Shown: positions 46,766-57,964 of the stretch, piece by piece | Numbering within the stretch: the stretch's first letter is position 1 | Layout of the letters: each line of letters opens with the position of its first letter | From: Pipra filicauda | Lineage: Eukaryota > Chordata > Aves > Passeriformes > Pipridae | DNA: 64,000 nt | Direction of reading: 5' to 3' | NCBI RefSeq assembly: GCF_003945595.2 | Contig: NW_024104350.1 | Location: 744,001 to 808,000, forward strand | Made by a program: the position numbers and the translations under genes | The notes under the pieces: generated by a model | What the model was told of the DNA's origin: nothing | Databases searched by the model: none | The model's input: only the letters and a program-made list of their open reading frames with translations

Positions 46766-48775
46766 ATGGATTTTCCAGGACACTTTGAGCAAGTCTTCCA
46801 GCAGCTCAATTACCAGAGGCTCCATGGCCAGCTCTGTGACTGTGTCATCGTGGTGGGGAACAGGCACTTCAAAGCCCACCGCTCCGTGCTGGCCGCATGC
46901 AGCACCCACTTCCGAGCACTGTTCACGGTGGCTGAGGGGGACCAGACCATGAACATGATCCAGCTGGACAGCGAGGTGGTGACGGCCGAGGCCTTCGCCG
47001 CGCTCATCGACATGATGTACACGTCCACGCTCATGCTCGGGGAGAGCAACGTGATGGACGTGCTGCTGGCCGCGTCCCACCTGCACCTCAACTCCGTGGT
47101 GAAGGCCTGCAAGCACTACCTGACCACGCGGACGCTGCCGCTGTCGCCGCCGAGCGAGCGCGCGCAGGAGCAGAGCGCGCGCCTGCAGCGCTCCTTCATG
47201 CTGCAGCAGCTGGGGCTCAGCATCGTCAGCTCCGCGCTGGGCTCCTCGCAGGGCGCCGAGGAGCCGCCCGGCTCCGTGCGGAGCGGCCTGGAGCAGCGCG
47301 CCGCCTTCCCCATGCGCCGCCTGCACAAGCGCAAGCCGCCCTCCGAGGAGCGTGCCCGGCAGCGTGTCCGGCCTGCCGTGGACGAGCCTGGGGCTGACGT
47401 GGCCGCAGAGGGCGGGCAGCCCGTCCACTCGCGCGAGGATTTCTTCTCTCCGGACTCGCTGAAGATCGTGGACAACTCCAAGGCTGACACCGTTGCTGAT
47501 AACCAGGAGGACAACACGATCATGTTTGACCAGTCTTTCGGTGCTCAGGAGGATGCTCAAGTGCCCAGCCAGTCGGACAACGGCGGGGCAAACATTTCCC
47601 AGATGTCCATGGCGTCCCAGGCCACACAGGTGGAGACCAGCTTTGACCAGGAGGCTGCTGCTGAAAAGAGCAACTTCCCATGTGAGAATCCAGAGGTCAG
47701 CCTGAACGAGAAGGAGCACATGAGGGTGGTGGTGAAGTCTGAGCCCTTGAGCTCCCCAGAGCCCCAGGATGAGGTGAGCGACGTCACCTCCCAGGCGGAG
47801 GGCAGTGAGTCCGTGGAGGTGGAAGGAGGAGTGGTGAGTGCGGAGAAAATCGAGCTGAGTCCTGAGAGCAGTGACCGCAGCTTCTCTGACCCACAGTCCA
47901 GCACTGACAGGGTGGGAGACATCCACATCATGGAGGTGTCCAACAACCTGGAACACAAGTCGTCTTTCAGCATTTCAAATTTTCTGAATAAAAGCAGAGG
48001 CAGTGGCTTTGGAGCCAGCCAAAACAGTGACGACAACATTCCCAACACCACCAGTGACTGCAGGATGGACAGCGACACCTCTTACCTGATGAGCCCAGAG
48101 TCGGGGCCCGCTGGTGGCCACTCGTCCGCCACTGTCTCCCATGTGGAGAACCCATTTAGCGAGCCCGCGGACTCCCACTTTGTGAGGCCCATGCAGGATG
48201 TGATGGGTCTGCCCTGCGTGCAGACCTCTGGGTACCGGGCAGCGGAGCAGTTTGGCATGGACTTCCCACGCTCAGGCCTGGGCTTGCATTCGCTGTCCCG
48301 GGCCATGATGGGCTCGGTGAGAGGCGGAGCCGGTGGCTTTCCTGGCTACCGCCGCATCGCCCCCAAAATGCCGGTGGTGACCTCTGTGCGGGGCTCCCAG
48401 CTGCAGGAGAGCTCGTCTGGGTCCCAGCTGCTGATGAACGGGAGCACGTCCTTCGAGAGTGGGCACCTGTCGCAGCCCGGCCCCCCGCAGCTCACCAGGG
48501 CGTCTGCGGATGTGCTGTCCAAGTGCAAGAAGGCGCTGTCGGAGCACAACGTGCTGGTGGTGGAGGGCGCACGGAAGTACGCCTGCAAGATCTGCTGCAA
48601 GACCTTCCTGACGCTCACGGACTGCAAGAAGCACATCCGCGTGCACACGGGGGAGAAGCCCTATGCCTGCCTCAAGTGCGGGAAGCGCTTCAGCCAGTCC
48701 AGCCACCTCTACAAACACTCCAAGACCACCTGCCTCAGGTGGCAGAGCAGCAACCTGCCCAGCAGTTTGCTCTAA
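46766..48775 (+). CDS. ZBTB5: ZBTB5, BTB/POZ zinc-finger transcription factor
   Basis: One uninterrupted coding exon of 669 residues; the human protein is 677. ZBTB5 is a nuclear BTB-zinc-finger repressor, reported in mammals to repress CDKN1A (p21). Residues about 1-115 form the BTB domain (QQLNYQRLHGQLCDCVIVVG, FKAHRSVLAACSTHFRALF, LASHLHLN-like end). A long acidic, Ser-rich linker follows, with conserved blocks such as REDFFSPDSLKIVDN and VVVKSEPLSSPEPQDEVSD. Two C-terminal zinc fingers sit at about 605-627 (CKICCKTF...HIRVH) and 633-656 (CLKCGKRF...HSKTTC). They are joined by a TGEKP linker; the second uses Cys as last ligand (C2HC). The start ATG follows the acceptor by 4 nt and matches the family N-terminus MDFPGHFEQVFQQLN. 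Confidence 0.97.
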   Translation: MDFPGHFEQVFQQLNYQRLHGQLCDCVIVVGNRHFKAHRSVLAACSTHFRALFTVAEGDQTMNMIQLDSEVVTAEAFAALIDMMYTSTLMLGESNVMDVLLAASHLHLNSVVKACKHYLTTRTLPLSPPSERAQEQSARLQRSFMLQQLGLSIVSSALGSSQGAEEPPGSVRSGLEQRAAFPMRRLHKRKPPSEERARQRVRPAVDEPGADVAAEGGQPVHSREDFFSPDSLKIVDNSKADTVADNQEDNTIMFDQSFGAQEDAQVPSQSDNGGANISQMSMASQATQVETSFDQEAAAEKSNFPCENPEVSLNEKEHMRVVVKSEPLSSPEPQDEVSDVTSQAEGSESVEVEGGVVSAEKIELSPESSDRSFSDPQSSTDRVGDIHIMEVSNNLEHKSSFSISNFLNKSRGSGFGASQNSDDNIPNTTSDCRMDSDTSYLMSPESGPAGGHSSATVSHVENPFSEPADSHFVRPMQDVMGLPCVQTSGYRAAEQFGMDFPRSGLGLHSLSRAMMGSVRGGAGGFPGYRRIAPKMPVVTSVRGSQLQESSSGSQLLMNGSTSFESGHLSQPGPPQLTRASADVLSKCKKALSEHNVLVVEGARKYACKICCKTFLTLTDCKKHIRVHTGEKPYACLKCGKRFSQSSHLYKHSKTTCLRWQSSNLPSSLL

Positions 48776-49765
48776 GGCGCTGCCCCGGGGCTGCCGCGGT
48801 GGGGCTGGCGGACGCTGCCGTGCGGTGGTGCCACACACACAGAGCCTCGGCTCTGCCATTGGGGATATCCGGTACCTACCTCGCGGGGTGTCGCGGGCTC
48901 AGCCGCCCGCCGGGAGCTGCGCAGCGGGCATGGGGATGTGACCCCCCACAGCGAAGCACCCCCTTTGCAGGGCAGAGGGGTGACAGTGTGGGGATCTCAT
49001 GAAATAGCACGTTTAGAGAACAAGAAACTGAAGTGCAAATTTCATTTTTTTTGGTGGTTTTTTTTTTTTCTCTAAAGCATTTTGTAACAGTGAAAGCATT
49101 TAAATAATTATTGTAACATGAATTGCTGCATTATGTGTGGACAGTAGCGCAGACCACTTACCTTTAAAAGAGAAAAACAGCTTTGGCTGCACCTGTCTGA
49201 CATAATGCTTTCAAATACGCTAATTATAACAATAGTTCTAGGATTATGAATGTATGTTTGGCTGTTTTGTAGTAAAGAACACTGTGTAATCAAGGTGCTT
49301 AAATTAAATACCAGACAAGTAACTTTTGGACTGCCGGGTGTACATATAACTTTAATACAGGAAGATCTGGATGTTTGGCTGACTTTTTTTTTTTTTTCCC
49401 GTAGAAACACGTATTAAGTGATAAGTGAAGTACTGTCTCTTGTTTGTGCTATTCCTAGCAGTATTTTAACCAGTTCGTATCTCCTATGTTACAATTCTAT
49501 ATAGGAAGGAGTCTGAACAGAGCTTGTCTGTTGTTTTGAAGGAGGGAGGTAATTTGTGATGGCTTTTTTTGCCGTGTAAGACAGTCTCCCTCTGTTTCCA
49601 GATGCCAGCAGTCCATCTGGTCCTCGTTACTGTGTGAGCATGTTGTCCTTCTCTCTTATCTCTGGGCTTTAATTTCCTCCTCTGCACAGTTACTGACTTC
49701 CCTTCACAGCTGTGGATTGTTCCTCAGATTGAACTGTCAGGAACAATCCTCGTTTGCCATATCTC

Positions 49766-50382
49766 ATAGAATCACAGAATATCCTGAGCTGGAAGGGACC
49801 CATCAGGATCATTGAGTCCAGCTCCTGGCCCTGCACAGGACACCCCAAGAATCCCACCATGTGCCTGAGAGCGTTGTCCAAACATTTCTTGAACTCAGAC
49901 AGCCTTGTGGGGCTGTGCCCACTGCCCTGGGGAGCCTGGTCAGTGCCCAACCACCCTCTGGGGGAAGAACCTTTTCCTGAGATCCAACCTAACCCTGCCC
50001 TGACACAGCTCCTGAGTCCTGTCACTGGTCCTGAGAGTGAACAGATCAGTGCTGCCCCTCTGGGGGATGTTGAAGACCCCAGTGAGGTCTCACCTCAGTC
50101 TCCTCCAGGCTGAGCAAACCAAGGGCCCTCATCCGTTCCTCATAAGGCTTCCCCTCTGGACTATTCTACATCCTCATGGCCTCATTTGGATGCTCTGTAG
50201 TGGCTTCATGTTGTTTTTATATTGTGGTGCCCAGACTGCCCCAATGTTGAGGTGAGGCTGCCCCAGGGCAGAGCAGAGCGGGACAATCCCCTCCCTGGCC
50301 CGGCTGGCCATGCTGGGCCTGATGCCCCCCAGGACACAGTTGTCCCTCCTGGCTGCCAGGGCACTGCTGACTCATATCTCTC
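49766..50382 (-). mobile_element. CR1 LINE fragment in ZBTB5 3' region
   Basis: A 615-bp CR1 copy in reverse orientation. Plus-strand blocks are CATAGAATCACAGAATATCC, TGAGCTGGAAGGGACCCAT, CTGGGGGAAGAACCTTTTCC, CAGTCTCCTCCAGGCTGAGC and GTTGTCCCTCCTGGCTGCCA. It has no intact ORF. A plus-strand AATAAA lies immediately at its right edge. Confidence 0.94.
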
Positions 50383-51010
50383 AATAAAATGTCATTGTCA
50401 AATCCAGGCCTTCTGCTTAAACTAGTGTCATAAAAGTACTTTTCTACATAAGCTAAAACAACCTAGTGTAAGTTTAATTTTAAAAAATAGCACTGTACCC
50501 TTTGGGTAGTGGAAATTTGTCATTCTCCATGTGAGATGTGTAAATCTCATTTTAATTTCCTATTCTTTGATGCCATTGTAACTTAATACTGCCTGCAGGC
50601 TCCTTTTTTCCTTGTCACCGGTGCACACAACCTGGTGTTCAGCATCTTTAGCTTTTTAAACAAACTTTTGGAGCACTTCTGCTGATGATAAATGCTGCTC
50701 AGCTGTGCAGAAGCTGGATCAGGACAGAGACAGAGGATTCCCTGCAGCTGTCAGTGTGTCATTTGCACTTGAGCATCTGAAGTAAACAGGAACGTGGAAA
50801 CACAGGGGATGGTTGGATTAATTCCTTTAAAATGTTAAGACTTTGCTATAGGGTTTACTTAATGGTTGTATTTCTGGCTCTTGATTTTTTTTTTAAGCAT
50901 TAAAAAAATGCAGTTTTTTAAAGCATTGGGATACGCTGTGTTTTGTTTGATAATAATCTGAGTATCGGGGACTAACAGCATTAAGCTGCATAAACACTCA
51001 CCCAAGCATC

Positions 51011-51016
51011 AATAAA
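51011..51016 (+). terminator. Candidate ZBTB5 polyadenylation signal
   Basis: AATAAA with a downstream TTGTGTTGCTTG element at about 51043, 2.2 kb past the stop. Confidence 0.6.
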
Positions 51017-51040
51017 ATGCAGTATTTTGTACTTTAATAT

Positions 51041-52895
51041 TTTCTTGTGTTGCTTGCATTTCTGCTGTTTTCATTCTTAAAAACAAGGTGTGGGTTTTTT
51101 GGCGTCACATCCAAATTTCTTGAATTCTTATGCCGCATAGGAATAAGGCATCTGTGTGACCAAGGTGACTAATTAGGAACTACTATAAGCAGATAAACAC
51201 TTGACTTATGAACTGTTTTTATAAAAATTTTAATGTGGAATGACAGTGCAGGAGGACTTCTTTCTCTGAGAAAAAGTTTGACTTGGAGCATTTTTGGAAG
51301 CAGCTTTAAATTTCATTGTCCATTGACACCGTGTGCCCGTGGAGAGGCCTGGAGCCTATGACTGCTGAGCTGCTTCCTGAGTCTTCCCAAATGAAGCAAT
51401 AAATTCCTGGGAATGGCATGAATAAATACCTAGGACCTGAGCTGTCCCCTCTCTACACGAAGGGTGTCTCACCTGGAGAGCTTAATGCCCCGAATTCCAC
51501 TCAGAACTGAACTTTACACAGTGGGGTCTTGTGTGGAGGGTTCAGTATGTCAGTGTTCTGAAACATCCTGAAATAAACCCTGCATTTTTGTGCTCCTGTG
51601 TCTGACTGGATTCACTGGTTTGTTGCTCTTCACACCAGCCTATACAGAAATACTTGTGGTTGTAAAAGTGATTGTAAAAGCCTGTACTTGATAATAATTT
51701 TGTCCCTGGTAGAGTTCTTCATAAGAACTTCTTAGTATGTTTGTTACTGAAATAGTGTTAATATCTACACAGCATCCATCAAGTTCGTGATCCATGGTCA
51801 CTGCTACTCTCTGAATTCCTTGTGGGAGGATTGATGCAGGTGGAGGAGGTGCTTGTCTTGAAGGAGTTCTGGGATGGACACCTGAGATGTGGTCCAGTCC
51901 CTCTGGCAGGTGATTTACCAGCTTTTGCCTATTTCTTAACATACCTGGGGAATCTGACACATCTGCTCAGACACCAGGTCATTCCCATTCACTGCTTGCA
52001 TCATCAGGGGTCACAGTAACCTTTTGGGTGTTTGGTCAGCATTTCTCAGCATCACAGTAACATCACCACCAGCAGAATCTTCAGTGTCAACACCCAGAAA
52101 TTTTGGAGATGAGCAAACTCCCCCGTTGGACTCATGCCCTGGGTTTTCACACCAAAGTAAATCCCAATTTCTTTTGGGTCAGTTGGAAACTCCCCAGCCA
52201 GTTGGGATGCTCGACTCCCTCCCTTACCACAGCCACGAGCCTGCCCTGATCAGCCCAGGTTAGAAACCTCCAAAACTCACTCTAGTGGACCATCACATGG
52301 CAATCAGCTGGGATTGTGAATCAAAACTTACTGATAAAGGTGTCAGAATCCCTCCGAGGTGTGGCACAGAGCCACTTCCAGCAGCCATTACTGCTATCGG
52401 AGAGCGCTTTATGTAGCATCCAGAGAAATTCCAGCAGAGTCCAGCATGAGGGACCCTTGTCATGGGACAGGAAGCACAGAGTGTACTAGATGAGCTTTAA
52501 TTACCATCACAGGCTTTGTGCTGTGTTCTGGCTCCCTCCCTGCACCAGGTTTATGGTCCCACCAGCTGCTGCTCCCCAAGCCGGCGCACTTCCCTTGCGC
52601 CATTGCAGCCCCCTCCCTTCTTCCCTCCCTCCCTTTCCCCTACTGTTGGCCTCTCACTGTGACCAGCAACCAGGTTTTGAGGACAGGTGCTGCCACAGCA
52701 GCTCCCTTGTGGTACAGCCCACACCAGTGAGCAGAATAGAGAGGAGTTCCAGCAGGGCAAGTGTTCCCCAAATCAGACCCAAACCCCAATCCATGGCCTG
52801 CTGGGACCCGCAGCCCCCACCCACAGTGTGCTCTCCCACATGCTCGGGGCACCCTGTTCTCAAATGACACGAACACCACACATTCCCTGCTGCTC
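51041..52895. other. Intergenic, ZBTB5-GRHPR convergent gap
   Basis: About 1.85 kb between two convergent genes. I see no conserved reading frame, RNA gene or clear transposon. One AATAAA is at 51572-51577. Confidence 0.45.
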
Positions 52896-52901
52896 TTTAA
52901 T
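52896..52901 (-). terminator. Candidate GRHPR polyadenylation signal
   Basis: Minus-strand ATTAAA, the common variant hexamer, about 65 nt past the GRHPR stop. Confidence 0.6.
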
Positions 52902-52964
52902 GACTCCTGGTTGCCGCAGAGGGGAGGGGCCAGGCTGGCCTGTCCCGCCGCACCACGGGGGCTG

Positions 52965-55900
52965 TCACAGCTTCAGCTCGTGGGGCATGGGCTCCCCCCG
53001 CAGCCCGGCCAGCAGGTTGTTGGCTGCCAGCACTGCCATGGTGCTCCTCGTGGCGTACGTGGCACTCCCGATGTGCGGCAGGATCACTGCGGGGACAGGA
53101 GGGACACCCATCACCTTCGCGGGCCGGGACAGCCCCTTTCAGGGTTGTCGGAGGTACAATACACATGTATGTGTTATTTACAAATTAATAAACAATTAGT
53201 ATTACTATTATAATTTACATACTTAATTAATACATATGTATTAATTTTGTCCTGCTTGGTGGTGTTCCAGAGCTCTCAAATCTCCCAAGTCCTGCAAATT
53301 TTTCCAGAAAAGTCTCTGCTTTCATCCCTCCCCACGCTGTCTACTTTGGCAACCAAAGGAAACAAATAAAAAATGAGTTTTAGCAAAAAGATAAACGAAA
53401 AAAACCAGCTACGGATTCATATGTCATAAACAGACACTCAGTCAAGGGCAGTTCCAAGTTTTCATGGATGTCCCCATGGTTTCTTTTTGGAATAGACATT
53501 CCCTACTCCAGGAATGTCCTTCCTGGAAAGAGGACATCCTGCACAACAGTAGCCAAGCAAGTCCCTTCTTAGCTATCCTTCCTCACCTGACTCATCCTCC
53601 TCCAGAGAAGACAGGTGTCAGTCCTGCACCTGCCCTTCGCACCTGTTCCGCACTACGCAGGTAACAGCTGCCTGGGCTCGTGGTGGCTCAGCAGGTTGGC
53701 CAGCTTGGCAGGTTGGCCAGTCGGCAGCACTCCAGAGCCCGAGACTCCTCTGGGCAGACTCGGCAACCCACTTTAGCCATCTGGGAAGCTTTCCTAGCAG
53801 AATATGTGCCCGGGAGCTTACAGAACACCTGAGCTGGGCAGAGCCTGAGCTGCGATTTGGGTTCCTGTTCAGGCACGTGCTGGTATTGGGCCTCCGTGAA
53901 TTTCACACACTGAATGGAGACCTACCGGGAAGGTGCTAAACCTGAGTTGATATTGGCAGCTTTCTGGAGAATTAAAACAGCTCCCACACTTGTTTGACAT
54001 TACATGGATGAGTTCTTACCCCACAGCAGACCCCCACATTGTACAGGAGCTCCCTACAGCCTAATTAAATATACCTGACTTGCCTGTCCTTCCACGCTTC
54101 CCTGACACCAGAGGGGTAACAGGGACAAGGGATGCCTGTCACGCTTGCCAGTGGGCCCCTGAGGAGTGTGGGCAGCCCGGCAGAGCCGAGCTCTGGCCAC
54201 CCTTCTGGACACTTACCACAGTTCTTGAGGGAGAGCAGAGGGTGGTCAGTGGGCAGTGGCTCTGGCGTGGTAACATCCAGGCCGGCAGCTGCGATCTGGC
54301 CCTGGGCCAGTGCATCATACAGGTCCTCCTGGTTCACCACGGCCCCCCTGGAGAACATGAAGAGAGAGGCTGGCATCACTGCCAAGGGTCCCACAGGCTC
54401 CCAGGGCCACAGCCCACCTGGGACAGCCCAGGCGGGTCCCCAGGGCTGCCTGATGGAGCTCAGACCCTCTCTGGATGTGCCTGAACCTCCCAGCACAGCG
54501 AGCTGTTCCCGCTCCAGCTGCCTGCAGTGGGGGAAGAGCTGGGTGCTCCCTGAATAACTTATCTTGCCTTTGGCTGGATCCCAAGGGACCTTGGGAAAAC
54601 ATTCCCAGTGCCCGTAGCCATTAAGGCTGTACATGCTGTCTGGACTCACAGCAGATCCTCTGCACCCAGAGCCCAGCGAGGTGACAGGCACACTCTCAGG
54701 CAGGGGACTGGGCTGCCAGTACCTGCTCGTGTTGACAAACACAGAAGTTTTCTTCATCCTGCTGAAGAAGTCCTTGTTGCACATTCCCTGGGTGGCTGGT
54801 GTCAGGGCACAGGTCACCACCACGAAGTCCGACTCCTCGGCCAGCCTCGCGAGTGGGACTGAAGGGAAGAATACAGGAATGTCCTGCTGCAGCTGACACC
54901 TGCCCTCAGCAAAGCTCCATGGGCAGCTGCAGCCTGACCCCTTCTCCTGTCAGGACACCTTGGTGCTCAGCCCATGGGGACAGTGCCCAGATCCTTCCCC
55001 TACTCCCAGGAGCAGCTGCCACCTTCCCTCCCGCTTCCTTGTGGGAATGAAACGAATCACCAGTGGATGGACGCAGAGAAGGGCAACAGTGGCAGAACAT
55101 TTGCAGCCCATGGTTCTGGTGGGGGTCTGATGAGCCCCTGCACGTCTAGTCTTCACCCGGGTCAGAGAAGGCAGGTGCCTCCCTGTCACCCCCCACCACC
55201 TCGTGGGGCCTGTCTGGGACTTGGTATTTCCTCCCTTGCTGCCCCCTCACACTGGGCACCCCAAGGAGCCCCCCACAACTCCCAGCTGGTGCCCTCTCTC
55301 TGCTGGCCTGCCCTGCAAGTGATACCTCCGTGGAGCTGCCCCAGCCACAGTGCTCTGTGACTGCCGGCCCATGCTGGCCCTGACCCAGCGCTGTCCTTAC
55401 CAAACTCAGCCCCAAACTCTGCTGCGCTTTCTGGTTTTGGGCCACTGCCAGTGTACAGAAACTTCTTGACCCCAAACGGCTTCAGGCGCCGGGCGACTGC
55501 CTGTCCTAGGAGGGACAGAGAAGGATGTCAGGGCACCACGGCTCCATGAGCTGCACAGGGACCAGCTCCTGAAGCCACTGAAGGGCCACTGTGGTGGGAT
55601 CACTCCTGCCTGGCTGCTCCCAGCCTGGACCACAGGATGGGGAATGGAGATGTTCCACTGTGGAAAAGGGCCCGCGGGACACTGAACCCGCAGCTGCCCT
55701 CAGGAGCAAACTGGGGAGCAAGGACAGGCCCAGCTGCCTGCTGGCAAAGTCCGCAGTTGGATGGTACCGAGTGCCGTGTGGACTTTGCCACTGTTTGTTT
55801 AACTGGAGGCCAGGAGGACGATGTACAGGTTGCTGCAGGGATTGCAGGTGGTGGAGGCACCTCAACGCTTGAGACTTTTAAGGCTGAAGCCTGATGAGCC

Positions 55901-57472
55901 AGCTCGTGGCTCTGGGAGAGGCTGCTGTGCAGCTTCCCTTGCTGTGCTCATGTTTAAACAGGTGAGCCTCGGGGACACCACCTTGGCTGAGTCAGAGAGT
56001 CCCAGAATGGTTTGGCTTGGAAGGAACTGCAAAGAGCATCTCGTTCCAACCCTCCTGCCATGGGCAGGGACACCTTCCACTAGCTTAGGTTAAAGGTGAA
56101 GCTCCAAAGCCACCCTGCCACTGCTGGACACACGGAAACCTGGCCCCTGAGCAGCACTTACCTATCCTACCCAGCCCGATGATGCCCACCGTGCTGTCAG
56201 ACAGGCCATATCCACACATCCACAGGGGCTTCCAGGTCGTCCAGCCGCCACTGGCAGAGAGGATGGGACAGGAACAGAGTCAGGGAGAGCCTGCTCAGAG
56301 CCCAGCCCAGGCACTTGGTGTGAGCTGGAGGAAATGCTGGCTTTGGCCTGTGTCACCAGCCCCCTGTGGCTCAGCTCTGGAGCCGGGGCCACCTGCAGCT
56401 GGCACTCACCTCTTGACCTGCTGGGCCGCCTCCAGCAGCCGTCGGCACGCCGAGAGCAGCAGGGCCACCGAGAGCTCCGCCGTGGCGTCCGTCAGCACGT
56501 CAGGGGTGTACCCCACACGGATCCCCCTGCCCGGACAGAGGGGGCTTTGGGGCAGCCTCGGTGTGCTCCCCTGGCCCCTCTGGGCTGGCTGCCAGCACTA
56601 CACCTGTCCCAGGTGCTGGGGGACATCCCTCTGTCTCTCAGCCCTCCCGCCACACCCTTTCCCCAGGTTGTCTTTGCCTTGCCCTGGAACCCAGAGGCTC
56701 CTCCAGCTCAGGTGGGGTGAGGTGACCCCAGATGTGATCTGTCAGGAGGGGAGTGCCTGCAGTTGGCAAACCCCAACCAGCCCCATGCCCTGCAGAAGCC
56801 CATCTGCCAGAAGGGACTGGCAGAGGGTATGCTGGGGAAGGGGTGCAGAGTGGGGCAGGGAGGGATCGGGGGGCAGGGGTTGTCAGAGCCGTGGGAGGGT
56901 CAGCGGTGGGGTCGGTGGCGTTACCGCTTCTTGATCTCGTCCAGAGCGAGGTGGTCGAAGCCCACGGACATGGTGCTGATGACCTTCAAGCCGGGCCCTG
57001 CAAGACACGAACAGCGCTGCCGAGCCTGTGCCGGGGGCCCGGGGGGAGGAGGCGGAGGGAAAGGGGGACCCGCACCCACCGGCCGCGTCCAGCACCTCGC
57101 GGTCGATGCGGTCGGAGAGCAAGCAGAGGAGCCCGCGCGTCCCCGCCACGCGCGACAGCAGCTCGGCCCGCGGCACCGGCTCCTCCGAGTCCCACTGCTG
57201 CACGCGGCACCTGCGGGCATCGGCCCGTCAGCCACCGGCACCGGGACCCGCACCGGGGCCGGCACCGGGACCCGCACCGGGGCCGGCACCGGGACCCGCA
57301 CCGGGGCCGGCACCGGGACCGACTGGCACCGGGACCCGAACCGGCACCGTCACCGACAGGCACCGAGACTGGCACAGGGACCGGCCCAGGACCGGCCCCG
57401 CGCTCACCCGCTCGCCTGCGACAGCACCCGCAGCCCCTCGGCCGGGATCCGCCGCGTCACGAACACCGACAT
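52965..57472 (-). CDS. GRHPR: GRHPR, glyoxylate/hydroxypyruvate reductase
   Basis: Minus-strand exons: 57472-57408, 57210-57080, 56997-56925, 56526-56410, 56250-56162, 55505-55401, 54858-54723, 54347-54217, 53086-52965 (TGA). They join to 322 residues; human is 328. The enzyme reduces glyoxylate to glycolate and hydroxypyruvate to D-glycerate with NADPH; loss in humans causes primary hyperoxaluria type 2. Seen: N-terminal [26 protein letters not shown]; the nucleotide-binding GLGRIG (about 153-158, split by an intron at its last Gly) followed by [11 protein letters not shown]. Family catalytic residues are kept: Arg in NTSRGAVV (codon split across exons 7 and 8), Glu in TTPEPLP, His in LPHIGSAT. 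The C-terminus is [10 protein letters not shown]. Only the Asp of the mammalian SRGDVV is Ala here, which is common in the wider D-2-hydroxyacid dehydrogenase family. The mammalian N-terminal extension of a few residues is absent. Confidence 0.97.
55993..56096 (-). mobile_element. CR1 LINE 3' fragment
   Basis: GAGTCCCAGAATGGTTTGGC, TTGGAAGGAACTGCAAAGAG and GGGCAGGGACACCTTCCACT mark a CR1 3' end in reverse orientation, about 65 bp beyond the exon 5 donor in a GRHPR intron. Confidence 0.88.
57235..57320. repeat. 24-bp GC-rich minisatellite in GRHPR intron 1
   Basis: Three perfect 24-bp units (57235-57258, 57259-57282, 57283-57306) and 14 bases of a fourth, made of CCGGCACCGGGA and CCCGCACCGGGG halves. 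Diverged CACCG-rich sequence continues to about 57390, filling most of the 197-bp intron. Confidence 0.95.
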
Positions 57473-57700
57473 GGCCGCCCCGAGCGCCCCTCCGGGCCCC
57501 GCACACCGACCGGAACGGACCGACAGACGGACGAAGGAGGCTCCGCCCATGGCCCCGCCCTCGGCTCCACCCACACGCAAAGGCCACCGCCCCGGCCACG
57601 CCCCCGAGCCCCCGACCTCGCCCACACCCTGACCCCGCCCCAGGCCCCGCCCCCCGTGCACCCGCGCGCTTCGTTCGCGCGACCTCCGTGCGTGTGTGCA
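57473..57700 (-). promoter_or_regulatory. GRHPR CpG-island promoter
   Basis: A CpG-rich block directly upstream of the GRHPR start codon with several CCGCCC and CCCCGCCC GC boxes and no TATA. It ends abruptly at the degenerate repeat near 57690. No divergent partner gene is visible on the right. Confidence 0.6.
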
Positions 57701-57910
57701 CGTGTGTTCACACATGGACATGTGGACATGCCTATATGTATCTATATGCTTTTACATGGATGGACACGTATGGACATTCCTACACACACCTGTGTTTATA
57801 CCCAGCCATATGAGCATTCCCACGTGTGTGTGTGTCACACATGGATACATGGCCATTCCTACACATGTATACATAAGTACACTCATTCATGCATACACAT
57901 ATGTGTGCAC
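57690..57910. repeat. Degenerate ACATGGACATG/CACACATG repeat
   Basis: Interspersed CACACATGG, ACATGTGGACATG, CCTACACA and TGTGTG units over about 220 bp, with no exact period. It looks like a decayed CA/TG-derived array upstream of the GRHPR island. Confidence 0.7.
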
Positions 57911-57964
57911 AGCTCCTGGAAAAGCTGCAGCCCAAGGCTTGGACAAGTGCATCTTCCTGAGTTA

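Larger units (their letters stand above)
48776..51040 (+). other. Likely ZBTB5 3' UTR
   Basis: Noncoding, A/T-rich sequence following the ZBTB5 stop. It contains a CR1 fragment (49766-50382) and three candidate AATAAA hexamers on the plus strand: 50383-50388, 51011-51016 and, further on, 51572-51577. The 51011 site is followed by a TGTGTTGCTTGC element and is the best supported. Confidence 0.55.

Noticed and set aside
46721..47956. 411-residue open frame on the minus strand opposite ZBTB5
   Set aside because: It is the antisense shadow of a GC-rich BTB coding exon. It has no family resemblance, and the sense frame is an unmistakable full-length ZBTB5.
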